Part shown: piece by piece, positions 54,526 through 64,000 of the stretch | Numbering within the stretch: the stretch's first letter is position 1 | Layout: every line of letters starts with the position of its first letter | Position numbers and translations under genes: made by a program | The notes under the pieces: model-generated | The model's database searches: none | Seen by the model: only the letters and a program-made list of their open reading frames with translations | Told to the model about the DNA's origin: nothing | Source of the DNA: Sphingomonas panacis | GTDB lineage: Bacteria; Pseudomonadota; Alphaproteobacteria; Sphingomonadales; Sphingomonadaceae | Reading direction: 5' to 3' | Assembly: GCF_001717955.1 (NCBI RefSeq) | Contig: NZ_CP014168.1 | Coordinates: 2,699,501 to 2,763,500, forward strand | DNA: 64,000 nt

Positions 54526-54681
54526 TTAAAGGATCGTCATTTCTTCCTTAACGCGAAGCTTTTGCTTCTTGAGCGCGGCCAACATTGCGCTATCAGGCTG
54601 CGGTCGATGCGACTCGGCGCTGATCTTCTCTTCGAGGACGGCGTGTTTGGCCTCCAGGGCCATGTGGTGCGCGTTCTGCAT
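54526..54681 (-). CDS. DUF465 (YdcH-like) small coiled-coil protein
   Basis: A 51-residue helical protein: MQNAHHMALEAKHAVLEEKI, SAESHRPQPDSAMLAALKKQ, KLRVKEEMTIL. The paired helices with a Pro/Asp turn and the late LKKQKLRVKEE match DUF465. A very strong ribosome site (AAGGAGGA) lies seven bases before the ATG. The role of DUF465 proteins is unknown. A second DUF465 gene is divergent, 270 bases away. Confidence 0.85.
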   Translation of the reverse strand: MQNAHHMALEAKHAVLEEKISAESHRPQPDSAMLAALKKQKLRVKEEMTIL

Positions 54682-54949
54682 TGAGTTTTCCTCCTTCCGA
54701 AAGGGTGGCGGGGGAAGCAATCAAGCATGATTCTGGTTCAATGTCTGCCCCTTTGGCGGTGCGATTCGACGTACCGAGCAAAGAAGTGCGACGACCGGAT
54801 TATTGGCGCTCGCGTCCTTCCACGGTTTTGCTAGAGTTCCCTTGACCGGCCCGTTCCCCCGCCCGAAGCCCCCTCGGTAGATCCGGGTGAGCCGCCGGGC
54901 GGTGGCGCGGGCCGGTGCGACTCAGCCGATCACCGGCGCAGGGGGACGA

Positions 54950-55147
54950 ATGGACGGAGCGCAGATCGCCAAGCGGCTTGAGGTGGTGAGAGTCGAGCAT
55001 CGTGACCTCGATGCCGCACTGTCCGCGCTGATCGCCGGTGGTGCGGCCGATCAGATGCAGCTCGCCCGTCTCAAGAAGCGCAAGCTGCGGCTGCGCGACG
55101 AGATCGTCTCGCTGGAAGACCAATTGATTCCCGACATCATCGCGTGA
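54950..55147 (+). CDS. DUF465 (YdcH-like) small coiled-coil protein
   Basis: A 65-residue helical protein: MDGAQIAKRLEVVRVEHRDL, DAALSALIAGGAADQMQLAR, LKKRKLRLRDEIVSLEDQLI. The LKKRKLRLRDEI motif is the DUF465 signature. GGGGGACGA lies before the ATG. It is upstream of the RcdA-like gene, 91 bases away, in the same direction. Confidence 0.87.
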   Translation: MDGAQIAKRLEVVRVEHRDLDAALSALIAGGAADQMQLARLKKRKLRLRDEIVSLEDQLIPDIIA

Positions 55148-55238
55148 GCCGGGCGGCGATCCGAAACGGGACGGTCGGCGGCATGAACGCAACGCGCCGC
55201 CCTACCGCCGGGCGCGCGACCTGTGCCACAGGGCTGAC

Positions 55239-55715
55239 ATGAGGGGTGCCGAGACGAGGGGGGCGCTGCCGGATTCGCGGATTCACCGCCGTCTGATCGA
55301 CGTGCTCTACGTCGATGCGATGGTGCTGGCCGACGAGGCGCGCAGCTATTTCGACGATGGCGGTCGCGCCGACCGCGAGGCGCTGCCGCCGCTCGCGCGC
55401 GTCGCGTTCAGTTGTGAATCGCTCAAGGTGACGACACGGCTGATGCACGTCATCGCCTGGCTGCTGACCCAGCGCGCGGTGAGCGCGGGCGAGATGGCGC
55501 CGCGCGACGCGCTCGATCCGTCGCGGCGGCTCGGCCCGGCGCCGATCAGCGATGCGACCGCGGTGGCGGAACTGCCGGCGCGGGCGCGGGCGCTGATCCA
55601 GTCGAGTGCGGACCTGTACCGGCGGGTCGGGTTGCTCGACGCGGCGCAGGCGGGCGTGGCGGCGGGGCAGAGCCCGGCGCGATCGATGCAGGAGCGGTTG
55701 GCGACGGCGTTTTGA
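55239..55715 (+). CDS. rcdA: DUF1465 family protein, RcdA-like
   Basis: A 158-residue helical protein of DUF1465. Family blocks are LIDVLYVDAMVLADEARSYF near residue 19, FSCESLKVTTRLMHVIAWLL near 57 and ARALIQSSADLYRRVGLLD near 112. In Caulobacter, RcdA is the adaptor that helps ClpXP degrade CtrA and other substrates with CpdR and PopA. The match to the domain is good; the adaptor role in this organism is inferred. ctrA itself is in the same window, 48 kb away. Confidence 0.85.
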   Translation: MRGAETRGALPDSRIHRRLIDVLYVDAMVLADEARSYFDDGGRADREALPPLARVAFSCESLKVTTRLMHVIAWLLTQRAVSAGEMAPRDALDPSRRLGPAPISDATAVAELPARARALIQSSADLYRRVGLLDAAQAGVAAGQSPARSMQERLATAF

Positions 55716-55772
55716 GCGGCTGACGAGGGTTCCTCCTTCCGTTTACCCCCAGCGAACTTGCATCCTCCTCAA

Positions 55773-55850
55773 CCGTTCGTGTCGAGCGAAGTCGAGACAC
55801 AATGCGCTTGCGCTTGGGGCTTGTCCCTCGACTTCGCTCGGGACGAACGG
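55773..55850. repeat. Intergenic repeat, family A variant
   Basis: CCGTTCGTGTCGAGCGAAGT and GACTTCGCTCGGGACGAACGG arms pair as an imperfect inverted repeat. The blocks are shared with 40921-40996. It lies between the convergent rcdA and rutA genes. Confidence 0.6.
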
Positions 55851-55873
55851 GGTGGGAAACAAGAAGTCGCCCT

Positions 55874-56941
<1,068 letters not shown>

Positions 56942-56955
56942 GCGCGATACCCTCT

Positions 56956-57744
56956 TCAGTTGCCGTCGAGCCAGCCGAGCAGGCAGGCGTTGAAATCATC
57001 GGCCTGCGTGACGTTGCAGGCGTGGCCGCCGCGCGCGAACCGCACCAGCCGCGATCCTGCCACGCTCGCGTGGATCGCGGCCGAGCAGGCGGGCGGCACG
57101 AGCATGTCGTCGTCGCTGGCGATCAGCAATGTCGGCGCGGTGATGTCGCCGAGCCGGTCGGCGATGTCGAAGCCGCGCGCGGCGGCGATGCGGCGTTCGA
57201 TCATCACCGTACCGGGAAAGTGCGCGAGCTGTTCGGCGGCTTCGGCGATCAGCCGGTCGTGATGCTGGCTGATCCACTGCGGCGGAAACAGGAACAGCGG
57301 CTGCGCGTGGAGATAGGCCTGCGCGCCGCTGTCGCGCAGCAACGCGAGCCGCGTGTCGAAGCAGCGTTCGGTATGCCGGTCGAGCCGCGCCCAGCCGTTG
57401 ACCACCACCAGCCGCGCGACCCGCTCGGGTGCTGCGAGCGCAAGCGCCATGCCGGCCATGCCGCCGATCGCATGGCCGACGATCGTCACCGCTGCGATGT
57501 CGAGCGCGTCGAGCAGCCGGCGCATGTCCTCGCCGACCGCCTCCAGCGTCACGTGACCGGCGATTTCGCGCTCCGAGCGGCCGGTGCCGCGATGATCGTA
57601 CAGGATGACGCGATACCGCGCGGCGAGCGCGGCGAGATTGGGGTGCCAGTACCCGCCCGAACCGCCCAGCCCGGAGGACAGCAGCAGCGGCGGCGCGCCT
57701 TCGGGGCCGTGCAGTTCGTAGTAGAGCCCGTCCGCGTGCGGCAT
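56956..57744 (-). CDS. rutD: Putative carbamate/aminoacrylate hydrolase RutD
   Basis: A 262-residue alpha/beta hydrolase. It starts [20 protein letters not shown], with [10 protein letters not shown], the nucleophile-elbow position [20 protein letters not shown] (Ala where Ser is usual) and a late [17 protein letters not shown] with His. In E. coli, RutD speeds loss of aminoacrylate in uracil breakdown. VGHAIGG with Ala at the nucleophile position is, from memory, normal for RutD. The ATG at 57744 overlaps the rutC stop. Confidence 0.93.
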   Translation of the reverse strand: MPHADGLYYELHGPEGAPPLLLSSGLGGSGGYWHPNLAALAARYRVILYDHRGTGRSEREIAGHVTLEAVGEDMRRLLDALDIAAVTIVGHAIGGMAGMALALAAPERVARLVVVNGWARLDRHTERCFDTRLALLRDSGAQAYLHAQPLFLFPPQWISQHHDRLIAEAAEQLAHFPGTVMIERRIAAARGFDIADRLGDITAPTLLIASDDDMLVPPACSAAIHASVAGSRLVRFARGGHACNVTQADDFNACLLGWLDGN

Positions 57745-58130
57745 CAGCCGAGATGCGCGACCGAGGCGATCTCGACGAGGCATTCGGGCTTCACCAGATC
57801 GGCGCGGATGCAGTAGCGCGCTGGCTTGTCGCCCGGAAAATACCCGGCATAGACCGCGTTGAACGCGGCGTAATCGCCGAGATCCTTGAGGAAGATGTGG
57901 TTCATCGCGATGTCGGCCATGCTGCCGCCTGCCGCCTCGACCGTGGTCTTGATCGCCTCCAGCACATGCCGGGTCTGCGCGGCCGCATCGCCGACGTGCA
58001 GCACCACGCCGCCCTCGGCGAGCGCGAGCATGCCCGAGACGTAGAGCGTGTTCCCGGCCCTCGCGGCGGCCGAATAGGGCGCGATCGGGGTGGGGAATTG
58101 CGGCGGGTTGATCGCTTCGAACGGCATCAT
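57744..58130 (-). CDS. rutC: RidA-family aminoacrylate deaminase/peracid reductase RutC
   Basis: A 128-residue YjgF/RidA protein. It has [58 protein letters not shown] and [20 protein letters not shown], with the RidA Arg near residue 105. It deaminates aminoacrylate in the Rut pathway. Tandem ATGs overlap the rutB stop region. It is in the rutB-C-D-A operon. Confidence 0.95.
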   Translation of the reverse strand: MMPFEAINPPQFPTPIAPYSAAARAGNTLYVSGMLALAEGGVVLHVGDAAAQTRHVLEAIKTTVEAAGGSMADIAMNHIFLKDLGDYAAFNAVYAGYFPGDKPARYCIRADLVKPECLVEIASVAHLG

Positions 58131-58864
58131 GCTTCCCTGTCTGGCACTTGGCCGACCGCGCCGCAGAAATCTGCGACGGTGCTGACCCAGCCGAAGAATT
58201 TCTCGACGTTGTAGACGGTCGCCTGCTGGATGAAGTCTGGGCCGAGATGGTGCGTGGCATCTTCCAGCATCACCCCGAAATATTCGAGGTGGAAACCGTC
58301 GCGCAGAGTCGATTCGACGCAGACGTTGCTGGCGATGCCGACGAACACGAGCGTGCGGATGCCGCGTGCGCGCAGGATCGAATCGAGCTGCGAGTTGAAG
58401 AACGCCGAATAGCGCGTCTTGTGGACGCGGATGTCGCCCGGCTTGGGGGTGAGCGCATCGACCAGTTCGTAATCCCAGCCGCCGCGTGCGAGCAACTGGC
58501 CGGCAAGCTCGGGGCGTGCGCGCATCGTCTTTAGCGCGTTGGACTTGTGGTAATTGGGCGACTGCGGCGTGCCGGCCTCGACATAGTCGGCGTCCCAACC
58601 GTTCTGGAGGAAGATCACCGGCATGCCAGCGCCGCGCGCGGCATCGAGCACCTGGCCGATCTTGCCGATCACGCCGGCGGCGCCGGCGATATCGAACCCG
58701 GCGAGATCGACGTAACCGCCTTCGCTGGCATAGGCGTTCTGCATGTCGATCACGATGACGGCGGTGTCGTGCGGCGACACGCGGATCGGCTCGGGGCGCG
58801 CCGGCAGGACCACCGTGTCAGGTACGTTTTCGGGGCGATGGTCGATCACGGGCGGTTCGCGCAT
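58127..58864 (-). CDS. rutB: Ureidoacrylate amidohydrolase RutB
   Basis: A 245-residue isochorismatase-like hydrolase. The catalytic triad parts are [13 protein letters not shown] (Asp), [11 protein letters not shown] (Lys) and [18 protein letters not shown] (Cys). It releases carbamate and aminoacrylate peracid from ureidoacrylate peracid. ATG at 58864 gives the RutB-like start [15 protein letters not shown]; a GTG at 58888 would add eight residues. It is the first gene of the rut operon here, and the Usp gene ends 39 bases upstream. Confidence 0.94.
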   Translation of the reverse strand: MREPPVIDHRPENVPDTVVLPARPEPIRVSPHDTAVIVIDMQNAYASEGGYVDLAGFDIAGAAGVIGKIGQVLDAARGAGMPVIFLQNGWDADYVEAGTPQSPNYHKSNALKTMRARPELAGQLLARGGWDYELVDALTPKPGDIRVHKTRYSAFFNSQLDSILRARGIRTLVFVGIASNVCVESTLRDGFHLEYFGVMLEDATHHLGPDFIQQATVYNVEKFFGWVSTVADFCGAVGQVPDREA

Positions 58865-58903
58865 CCCGGCATGATCGGGCAGCGCCACCGATAGATCAAG
58901 CGG

Positions 58904-59356
58904 TCAACTCAGCCGGTCGATCGCTTCGGCGTCGAGCGATCCGGGAATGATCATCAGCGGGACCGGCAGAGCGCCCGAATCGCCCGCGAAATGCGCGATC
59001 AGCGGGCCGGGCGATCCGTTCGGTGCCGCGCCCAGCACCAAAGCGGCGATGTCCGGGTTGGCGGCGATCATCTCGCGAATGATCTTGGGGCCGTCGCCCT
59101 GCCGCACCGTGATCGACGGGCGAAGCCCCGATTCGTCGATCAGCGTACCGGCCGCGCCCGCGACGAGGCCCTCGGCGTGAAGCCGCGCCTCCTCCTCGAT
59201 CGTCGCCTGCACGCCGCCGAACGGGATGAACTCCTGCGGCTCGATCAGCGCGAGGATCTCGACGCCGCCGCCGGTCTTCACCGCACGCCGCGCGGCGAAG
59301 CGGAGCGCGATCGCGCTTTCGGGAGTGTTGTCGATCACGACGAGATAGATGCGCAT
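58904..59356 (-). CDS. Universal stress protein (UspA family)
   Basis: A 150-residue Usp domain. It begins [20 protein letters not shown], and has [20 protein letters not shown], which resembles the G-x2-G-x9-G(S/T) ATP-binding pattern of Usp proteins. It lies directly upstream of rutB in the same direction with a 39-base gap, so it may be transcribed with the rut genes. It diverges from pdhC. Confidence 0.88.
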   Translation of the reverse strand: MRIYLVVIDNTPESAIALRFAARRAVKTGGGVEILALIEPQEFIPFGGVQATIEEEARLHAEGLVAGAAGTLIDESGLRPSITVRQGDGPKIIREMIAANPDIAALVLGAAPNGSPGPLIAHFAGDSGALPVPLMIIPGSLDAEAIDRLS

Positions 59357-59496
59357 GTGTTAAGGCCCCTCAACGCGTTAGGTGGCGCGTGCGCGCGGTG
59401 TGTGCAAGCCTGACTGCGCCGATCATGGTCTTGACCGGGCCGGTTCGGGGCGCGAGAGACGCGGACGCCCCAGGATTCGATTTCAAGGACGACTTC

Positions 59497-60786
59497 ATGC
59501 CGATCGAGATCAAGATGCCCGCGCTTTCCCCGACGATGGAGGAGGGCACGCTTGCGAAATGGCTCGTGAAGGAAGGCGACACCGTTCGCTCGGGCGATCT
59601 GCTCGCCGAGATCGAGACCGACAAGGCGACGATGGAATTCGAAGCGGTCGACGAGGGCACGATCGGCAAGCTGATGGTCGCGGAAGGGTCCGAGGGCGTC
59701 AAGGTCGGCACCGTGATCGCGGTGATGGCGGGCGAGGGCGAGGATGCGTCGGCTGCGCCAGCGCCCAAGGCCGAAGTGCCCGCCCCGAAGGAGGCTCCCA
59801 AGGCCGAAGCCGCGCCGGCTCACACGCCTGCGCCTGCACCCGCGCCCGCAGCGGCCCCCGCGTCCAAGGCCGCCGAGGGCGACCGCCTGCGCGCCAGTCC
59901 GCTCGCGCGCCGTCTCGCTGCCGAAAAGAACATCGATCTCGCCGCGCTGACCGGCAGCGGCCCCAACGGCCGAATCGTCAAGGCCGATCTCGACGGCGCC
60001 AAGTCGGGCGCGGCGCCCGCCAAGGCGTCCGAAGCCGCAGCGCCCAGCGCCGCGCCGGCCCCGGCGCCCGCGCCGACCGTCGCCAACGTGCCCGACATCC
60101 CGCACACCGCCGAAAAGCTCTCGAACGTGCGCAAGGTGATCGCGCGCCGCCTGACCGAATCGAAGCAGCAGGTGCCGCACATCTATCTGACCGTCGATGT
60201 CCGGCTCGACGCGCTGCTCAAGCTGCGCGGCGAACTCAACGCCGGCCTCGCCGCGCGCGGGGTGAAGCTGTCGGTCAACGATCTGCTCATCAAGGCGCTC
60301 GGCGTCAGCCTGATGCAGGTGCCCAAGTGCAACGTGATGTATACGCCCGATCAACTCATCAGCTTCAGCCGCGCCGACGTGTCGGTGGCAGTGAGCGTGC
60401 CGGCCGGCCTCATCACGCCGATCATCAAGGGCGCCGACACCAAGGGCGTCGCCGCGATCTCGACCGAGATGAAGGATCTCGCCACCCGCGCGAAGGACGG
60501 CAAGCTCAAGCCCGAGGAATTCCAGGGCGGCACCGCCTCGATCTCGAACATGGGCATGATGGGCATCAAGCAGTTCGAGGCGGTCATCAATCCGCCGCAG
60601 GGCATGATCCTGGCGATCGGCGCTGGCGAGCAGCGCCCCTATGTCATCGACGGCGAGCTTGGCATCGCCACGGTGATGTCGGCGACCGGCAGCTTCGATC
60701 ACCGCGCAATCGACGGGGCCGACGGCGCGCAGTTGATGGCCGCGTTCAAGACGCTGGTCGAATCGCCGCTCGCGATGCTCGCGTAA
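59497..60786 (+). CDS. pdhC: Pyruvate dehydrogenase E2, dihydrolipoamide acetyltransferase
   Basis: A 429-residue E2. The lipoyl domain (1-80) has the target lysine in [12 protein letters not shown] Pro/Ala linker ([11 protein letters not shown]) leads to the E1/E3-binding domain ([20 protein letters not shown]) near 135. The catalytic domain starts near 200 and ends [15 protein letters not shown], with the active His and Asp. It moves acetyl from lipoamide to CoA. The ATG at 59497 gives [17 protein letters not shown]1 genes are not in the window; E3 follows two genes later. Confidence 0.96.
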   Translation: MPIEIKMPALSPTMEEGTLAKWLVKEGDTVRSGDLLAEIETDKATMEFEAVDEGTIGKLMVAEGSEGVKVGTVIAVMAGEGEDASAAPAPKAEVPAPKEAPKAEAAPAHTPAPAPAPAAAPASKAAEGDRLRASPLARRLAAEKNIDLAALTGSGPNGRIVKADLDGAKSGAAPAKASEAAAPSAAPAPAPAPTVANVPDIPHTAEKLSNVRKVIARRLTESKQQVPHIYLTVDVRLDALLKLRGELNAGLAARGVKLSVNDLLIKALGVSLMQVPKCNVMYTPDQLISFSRADVSVAVSVPAGLITPIIKGADTKGVAAISTEMKDLATRAKDGKLKPEEFQGGTASISNMGMMGIKQFEAVINPPQGMILAIGAGEQRPYVIDGELGIATVMSATGSFDHRAIDGADGAQLMAAFKTLVESPLAMLA

Positions 60787-60793
60787 GACACTC

Positions 60794-61009
60794 GTGCGGC
60801 GGACGCTCGTCGAACTGATGTTCCTCGCGCTCGGGCTGGGCGTTGCGATGACGATCGCCTCGGTGGCGGTGTGGGCGGTGCCGGGCACCGGCCGCGCCGT
60901 CTGGGGCGTGACCTATGTCGTGATGATCTTCGACGTGTTGCTCCAGGTCCGCCCGATCCGCCGCGCGTGGCGGCTCGATCATGCGAACAGGCAGGCCGTC
61001 GATGGCTGA
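60794..61009 (+). CDS. Small membrane protein in the pdh cluster
   Basis: A 71-residue protein starting at GTG 60794, seven bases after pdhC. It has two hydrophobic segments (LMFLALGLGVAMTIASVAVW and GVTYVVMIFDVLLQV) and a basic C-terminus (RPIRRAWRLDHANRQ). No known domain is apparent. It overlaps the thioesterase start by eight bases, which supports that it is translated. Confidence 0.65.
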   Translation: MRRTLVELMFLALGLGVAMTIASVAVWAVPGTGRAVWGVTYVVMIFDVLLQVRPIRRAWRLDHANRQAVDG

Positions 61010-61430
61010 ACCGACACTACCGCCCGGCGAACCCGCGATCCGCGCCACCGCGATGTCCGCGGATAACAACCCCTATGGCACGATCTTCGTCGGCTGGCTG
61101 ATGGGGCAGATGGCGCTCGCCGCTGGATCGGTCGCGTCGCGGCACAGCGGCGCGCGCGCGCCGGTGGTCGCCGCCGACGGCTTCGCTTTCACGGCACCCG
61201 TGATGGCGGGGGATGAAGTCTCGTTCTACGCCGCGATCGTCGGCACCGGGCGCAGCTCGATGACGGTCGCGGTCGAGGTGTGGCGGCGCGACCGCCACGG
61301 CGAGGGCACCGCGCGCGCCGCACGCGGCACCTTCGTGCTCGTCGCGATGGGCGAGGACGGCGCGCCCAAAGCCCTTAACACCGCGCCAACCACTTCCGAT
61401 ATCAAGCCGCTGCTGGAAGGAACCCTTTAA
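61002..61430 (+). CDS. YciA-like acyl-CoA thioesterase (hotdog fold)
   Basis: A 142-residue hotdog protein. It contains IRATAMSADNNPYGTIFVGW, LMGQMALAAGSVASRH and FTAPVMAGDEVSFYAAIVG, as in the YciA group of acyl-CoA thioesterases, which hydrolyse acyl-CoAs. The start at 61002 overlaps the membrane-protein gene by eight bases, and the gene ends one base before lpdA's GTG. Its place between E2 and E3 suggests control of CoA or acetyl-CoA levels, which is inference. Confidence 0.82.
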   Translation: MAEPTLPPGEPAIRATAMSADNNPYGTIFVGWLMGQMALAAGSVASRHSGARAPVVAADGFAFTAPVMAGDEVSFYAAIVGTGRSSMTVAVEVWRRDRHGEGTARAARGTFVLVAMGEDGAPKALNTAPTTSDIKPLLEGTL

Positions 61431-62825
61431 GTGTCCGAATCATTCGATCTCGTAATCCTCGGCTCCGGCCCCGGCGGCTATGTCGCGGCGATCCGCGCGG
61501 CGCAGCTCGGCCTCAAGACCGCCATTGTCGAGCGCGAGCGGCTGGGCGGCATCTGCCTCAACTGGGGCTGCATCCCGACCAAGGCGCTGCTGCGCACCTC
61601 CGAAATCTATCACTATATGAGCCACGCCAAGGATTACGGGTTGAAGGCCGACAACATCGGCTTCGACCTGGAGGCGGTGACTCAGCGCAGCCGCAAGGTG
61701 GCCGGGCAGCTCAATGCCGGCGTCAAAGGGCTGATGAAGAAGAACAAGGTCACGGTGTTCGAGGGCAGTGGCGCGCTGACCGCCAAGGACACATTGGTCG
61801 TGACGCAGGGCGACAAGACCGTCGAACTGAAGGCCAAGCACATCATCGTCGCGACCGGCGCGCGCGCGCGCGACCTGCCGTTCGCCAAGGCCGACGGCAA
61901 GCGCATCTGGACCTACCGCCACGCGATGGTGCCGCCCGAAATGCCGACGAAGCTGCTCGTTATCGGCTCGGGTGCGATCGGCGTCGAGTTCGCGAGCTTC
62001 TACAACGACATGGGTGCCGACGTGACGATCGTCGAGATGCTGCCGCGCATCCTGCCGGTCGAGGACGAGGAAGTCTCCGCGTTCATGGACAAGGCGCTGA
62101 CCAAGCAGGGCATCAAGCTGCTCACCGGCACCGGGGTCGATGGGTTGGATGTCGGCGCGAACGGCGTGACGGCGAAGATCAAGGGCAAGGACGGGCAAGT
62201 CACGTCGGCCGAGTTCAGCCATGTCATCGTCGCGATCGGGATCGTCCCCAACACCGAGAATATCGGGCTTGAGGCACTTGGCGTCGAGACCGATCGCGGC
62301 CACATCAAGGTCGATGGCTATGCCCGCACCAACGTGCCCGGCATCTATGCGATCGGGGACGTGACCGGCGCGCCCTGGCTCGCGCACAAGGCGAGCCATG
62401 AGGGCATCGTTTGCGTCGAGGCGCTGGCCGGCGAGAAGCCGCATCCGTTCGAGACGTGGAACATCCCGGGCTGCACCTATTCGCGCCCGCAGGTCGCCTC
62501 GGTCGGCCTCACGGAAGCCAAGGCCAAGGATGCCGGCCATGAGGTGAAGGTCGGCAAGTTCCCCTTCATCGGCAACGGCAAGGCGATCGCGCTCGGCGAG
62601 GCCGAGGGCTTCGTCAAGACGGTGTTCGACGCCAAGACCGGCGAACTGCTCGGCGCGCACATGGTCGGCGCGGAAGTGACCGAGCTGATTCAGGGCTATG
62701 TGATCGCGCGCCAGCTCGAAACCACCGAGGCCGAGCTGATGGAGACGGTGTTCGCGCACCCGACGCTCAGCGAGATGATGCACGAGAGCGTGCTCGGCGC
62801 CTACGGCCGAGCGATCCACATCTGA
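61431..62825 (+). CDS. lpdA: Dihydrolipoyl dehydrogenase (E3)
   Basis: A 464-residue flavoprotein. FAD site is LVILGSGPGGYVAAIRAAQL; the redox disulfide is GGICLNWGCIPTK (Cys-x4-Cys near residue 41); NAD site is LLVIGSGAIGVEFASFY near 177; the catalytic His-Glu pair is in FAHPTLSEMMHE near 440. It reoxidises lipoamide on E2. The GTG start at 61431 immediately follows the thioesterase stop. Its stop overlaps the S41 gene by one base. Confidence 0.97.
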   Translation: MSESFDLVILGSGPGGYVAAIRAAQLGLKTAIVERERLGGICLNWGCIPTKALLRTSEIYHYMSHAKDYGLKADNIGFDLEAVTQRSRKVAGQLNAGVKGLMKKNKVTVFEGSGALTAKDTLVVTQGDKTVELKAKHIIVATGARARDLPFAKADGKRIWTYRHAMVPPEMPTKLLVIGSGAIGVEFASFYNDMGADVTIVEMLPRILPVEDEEVSAFMDKALTKQGIKLLTGTGVDGLDVGANGVTAKIKGKDGQVTSAEFSHVIVAIGIVPNTENIGLEALGVETDRGHIKVDGYARTNVPGIYAIGDVTGAPWLAHKASHEGIVCVEALAGEKPHPFETWNIPGCTYSRPQVASVGLTEAKAKDAGHEVKVGKFPFIGNGKAIALGEAEGFVKTVFDAKTGELLGAHMVGAEVTELIQGYVIARQLETTEAELMETVFAHPTLSEMMHESVLGAYGRAIHI

Positions 62826-63976
62826 TGCGCACCGGCGCGGCGGCCTTGGGTGTGCTCGCTGCGCCGGTCCTTCTCGGCGCGGCGGCGCCCGATTATGCGG
62901 GGGATGCGGTCGCGCTCGACGCACTGGTCACCGCCAATTACGCCTATCTCGATCGTTTCCCCGGCGGCAAGGCGCCGGCGACGCCGCAACTTGCCGCCGA
63001 GCGCGCCGCCGTCCATGATCGCGACAGTTTGCTCCAGTATGCCGAGGACGTGCTGACGTCGCTCGCCGATCATCATGCGATCACGGGCGCTTCGTTCAAG
63101 CAGGATTGGGCGGTGGTGCCGACCTATGCCGATTTGTGGATCGAACGCAGCGGCGATCAGTATGCGGTCGATGCGGTGCGCCCCGATACGCCGGCCGCGC
63201 GGGCGGGTGTGGCGACCGGCGATCGGCTCGTTGCGGTCGATGGCGTGCCGATCGCGCAGGCGCTGGCGGCGTTCTGGGCGCCGCTCGGGCTGGACGCGCA
63301 AGGTGAGCGCGGGGCCTATGGCGCGCGCGTGCTGGCGGCGGGGCGGCGCGATCGGCCACGGGTGCTGGCGTTCGCCGGAACGCGCGGCACCCGCACGCTG
63401 ACGCTGGCGAGCCTGTACGACGCGCAGCCCGATCGCCCGCCGCTGACCGTGACCGGCACGACGATCCGCTTCAACAATTCGCTCGGCGATCAGGCGACCA
63501 TCGCGGCGTTCGACGCGGCGATGGCGGCGATCCCCACAAATGCGCCGGTAACGATCGATCTCACCGATACGCCGAGCGGCGGCAATACCAGCGTCGCGCG
63601 CGCGGTGATGGGCTGGTTCGTGCGCGTGCCGAGCGCCTATCAGGTTCACACGCTTCCCGCCGAGGAGCGCGAGACCGGCGTGCCGCGCCAGTGGATCGAA
63701 CAGGTGCTGCCGCGCGCCGGGCGATATCATGCCGGGCCGGTCAGCCTGCGAGTCGGGCGATGGACCGGCAGCATGGGCGAGGGGATCGCGATCGGCTTCG
63801 CGGCGTTCGGTGAGCGAGTCTGCGGCACGCGGATGGCGGGCCTGCGCGGCGCGGTGTATGATTTCCCGCTGCCGGCGAGCGGGCTGGTGGTCAAGCTCCC
63901 CGCCGAACGGCTCTACACGGTCGACGGCAAGCCGCGCGAGGCGTTCCAGCCTCGTCCCGCGTCGCAATGTCGCTGA
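62825..63976 (+). CDS. S41-family peptidase-like exported protein
   Basis: A 383-residue protein with a signal peptide (AAALGVLAAPVLLGAAA). A PDZ-like region has VRPDTPAARAGVATGDRLVA near residue 118. The S41 core follows (VTIDLTDTPSGGNTSVARAV), and GRWTGSMGEGIAIGFAAFG holds the likely catalytic Ser in TGSMGEG near residue 318. The family cuts C-termini of exported proteins. The start codon overlaps the lpdA stop (TGATG). It runs nearly to the window end. Confidence 0.85.
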   Translation: MRTGAAALGVLAAPVLLGAAAPDYAGDAVALDALVTANYAYLDRFPGGKAPATPQLAAERAAVHDRDSLLQYAEDVLTSLADHHAITGASFKQDWAVVPTYADLWIERSGDQYAVDAVRPDTPAARAGVATGDRLVAVDGVPIAQALAAFWAPLGLDAQGERGAYGARVLAAGRRDRPRVLAFAGTRGTRTLTLASLYDAQPDRPPLTVTGTTIRFNNSLGDQATIAAFDAAMAAIPTNAPVTIDLTDTPSGGNTSVARAVMGWFVRVPSAYQVHTLPAEERETGVPRQWIEQVLPRAGRYHAGPVSLRVGRWTGSMGEGIAIGFAAFGERVCGTRMAGLRGAVYDFPLPASGLVVKLPAERLYTVDGKPREAFQPRPASQCR

Positions 63977-64000
63977 CGCCCATGCGGCGGGTCGCGTGGG

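Overview
The window is high-GC, densely packed alphaproteobacterial chromosome, most likely from a Sphingomonas-type organism (Sphingomonadales). The basis is gene content and synteny: a CtrA regulator, an RcdA-type DUF1465 protein, the argS-SPOR-nagZ-scpA-scpB-tatABC run, the serS-surE-NlpD run, a DksA that lacks a full zinc finger, a PEP-CTERM-like surface protein, and the many palindromic intergenic repeats typical of sphingomonads. It is mostly housekeeping chromosome with a few accessory spots. I see no rRNA, tRNA, CRISPR array, prophage or plasmid origin. Layout: 0-5.3 kb has an N-end-rule leucyltransferase, threonine ammonia-lyase, a secreted amidohydrolase and an alpha/beta hydrolase. 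5.3-7.0 kb is an accessory patch: two unrecognised genes in visibly lower-GC DNA (one frameshifted) and a toxin-antitoxin pair whose RelE/ParE toxin is frameshifted. 7.1-12 kb has ctrA, a PerM-type transporter overlapping a LysR regulator, then divergent pirin and wrbA. 12-15.5 kb holds a DUF1800/DUF1501 Tat-exported pair and a HAD phosphatase. 15.7-22.4 kb is the long co-directional run from argS to tatC (translation, septal/peptidoglycan functions, chromosome segregation, Tat export). 22.4-31 kb is mixed metabolism: M15 carboxypeptidase, RluA-type synthase, ArfB rescue factor, glutaminase, ClC channel, a cysteine-less thioredoxin-reductase-like flavoprotein and small enzymes. 31-39.2 kb is the most unusual part. 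Here a kinase without its phospho-histidine, a DUF2336 protein, a membrane protein with a nucleotidyltransferase-like head and an Hpt protein without its histidine lie in one direction. A TipN-like coiled-coil membrane protein diverges from them and an intact Hpt protein follows. An intact ISAs1-family element has jumped into a palindromic repeat inside this cluster, making a 9-bp target duplication. 39.3-48.8 kb has der-bamB-yfgM-like, panB, DUF427, the sulfate activation genes cysD-cysNC-cysQ and a flavin reductase. 48.9-53.2 kb is serS-surE-NlpD and a Ser/Gly/Thr-repeat surface protein. 53.5-55.7 kb has dksA, PilZ, two DUF465 mini-proteins and rcdA. 55.9-59.4 kb is a rutBCDA uracil catabolism operon plus a Usp protein. 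59.5-64 kb is pdhC (E2), a small membrane protein, a thioesterase, lpdA (E3) and an S41 protease. Together the window covers cell-cycle control (ctrA, rcdA, the 31-39 kb signalling cluster), envelope biogenesis (tat, bamB, nagZ, NlpD, M15) and assimilation of sulfur and nitrogen (cys, rut, glsA). Several operon ends carry one of five families of imperfect palindromic repeats. Three places (about 6.03, 6.61 and 53.55 kb) look like one-base indels relative to the expected protein; they may be real mutations or sequence errors.
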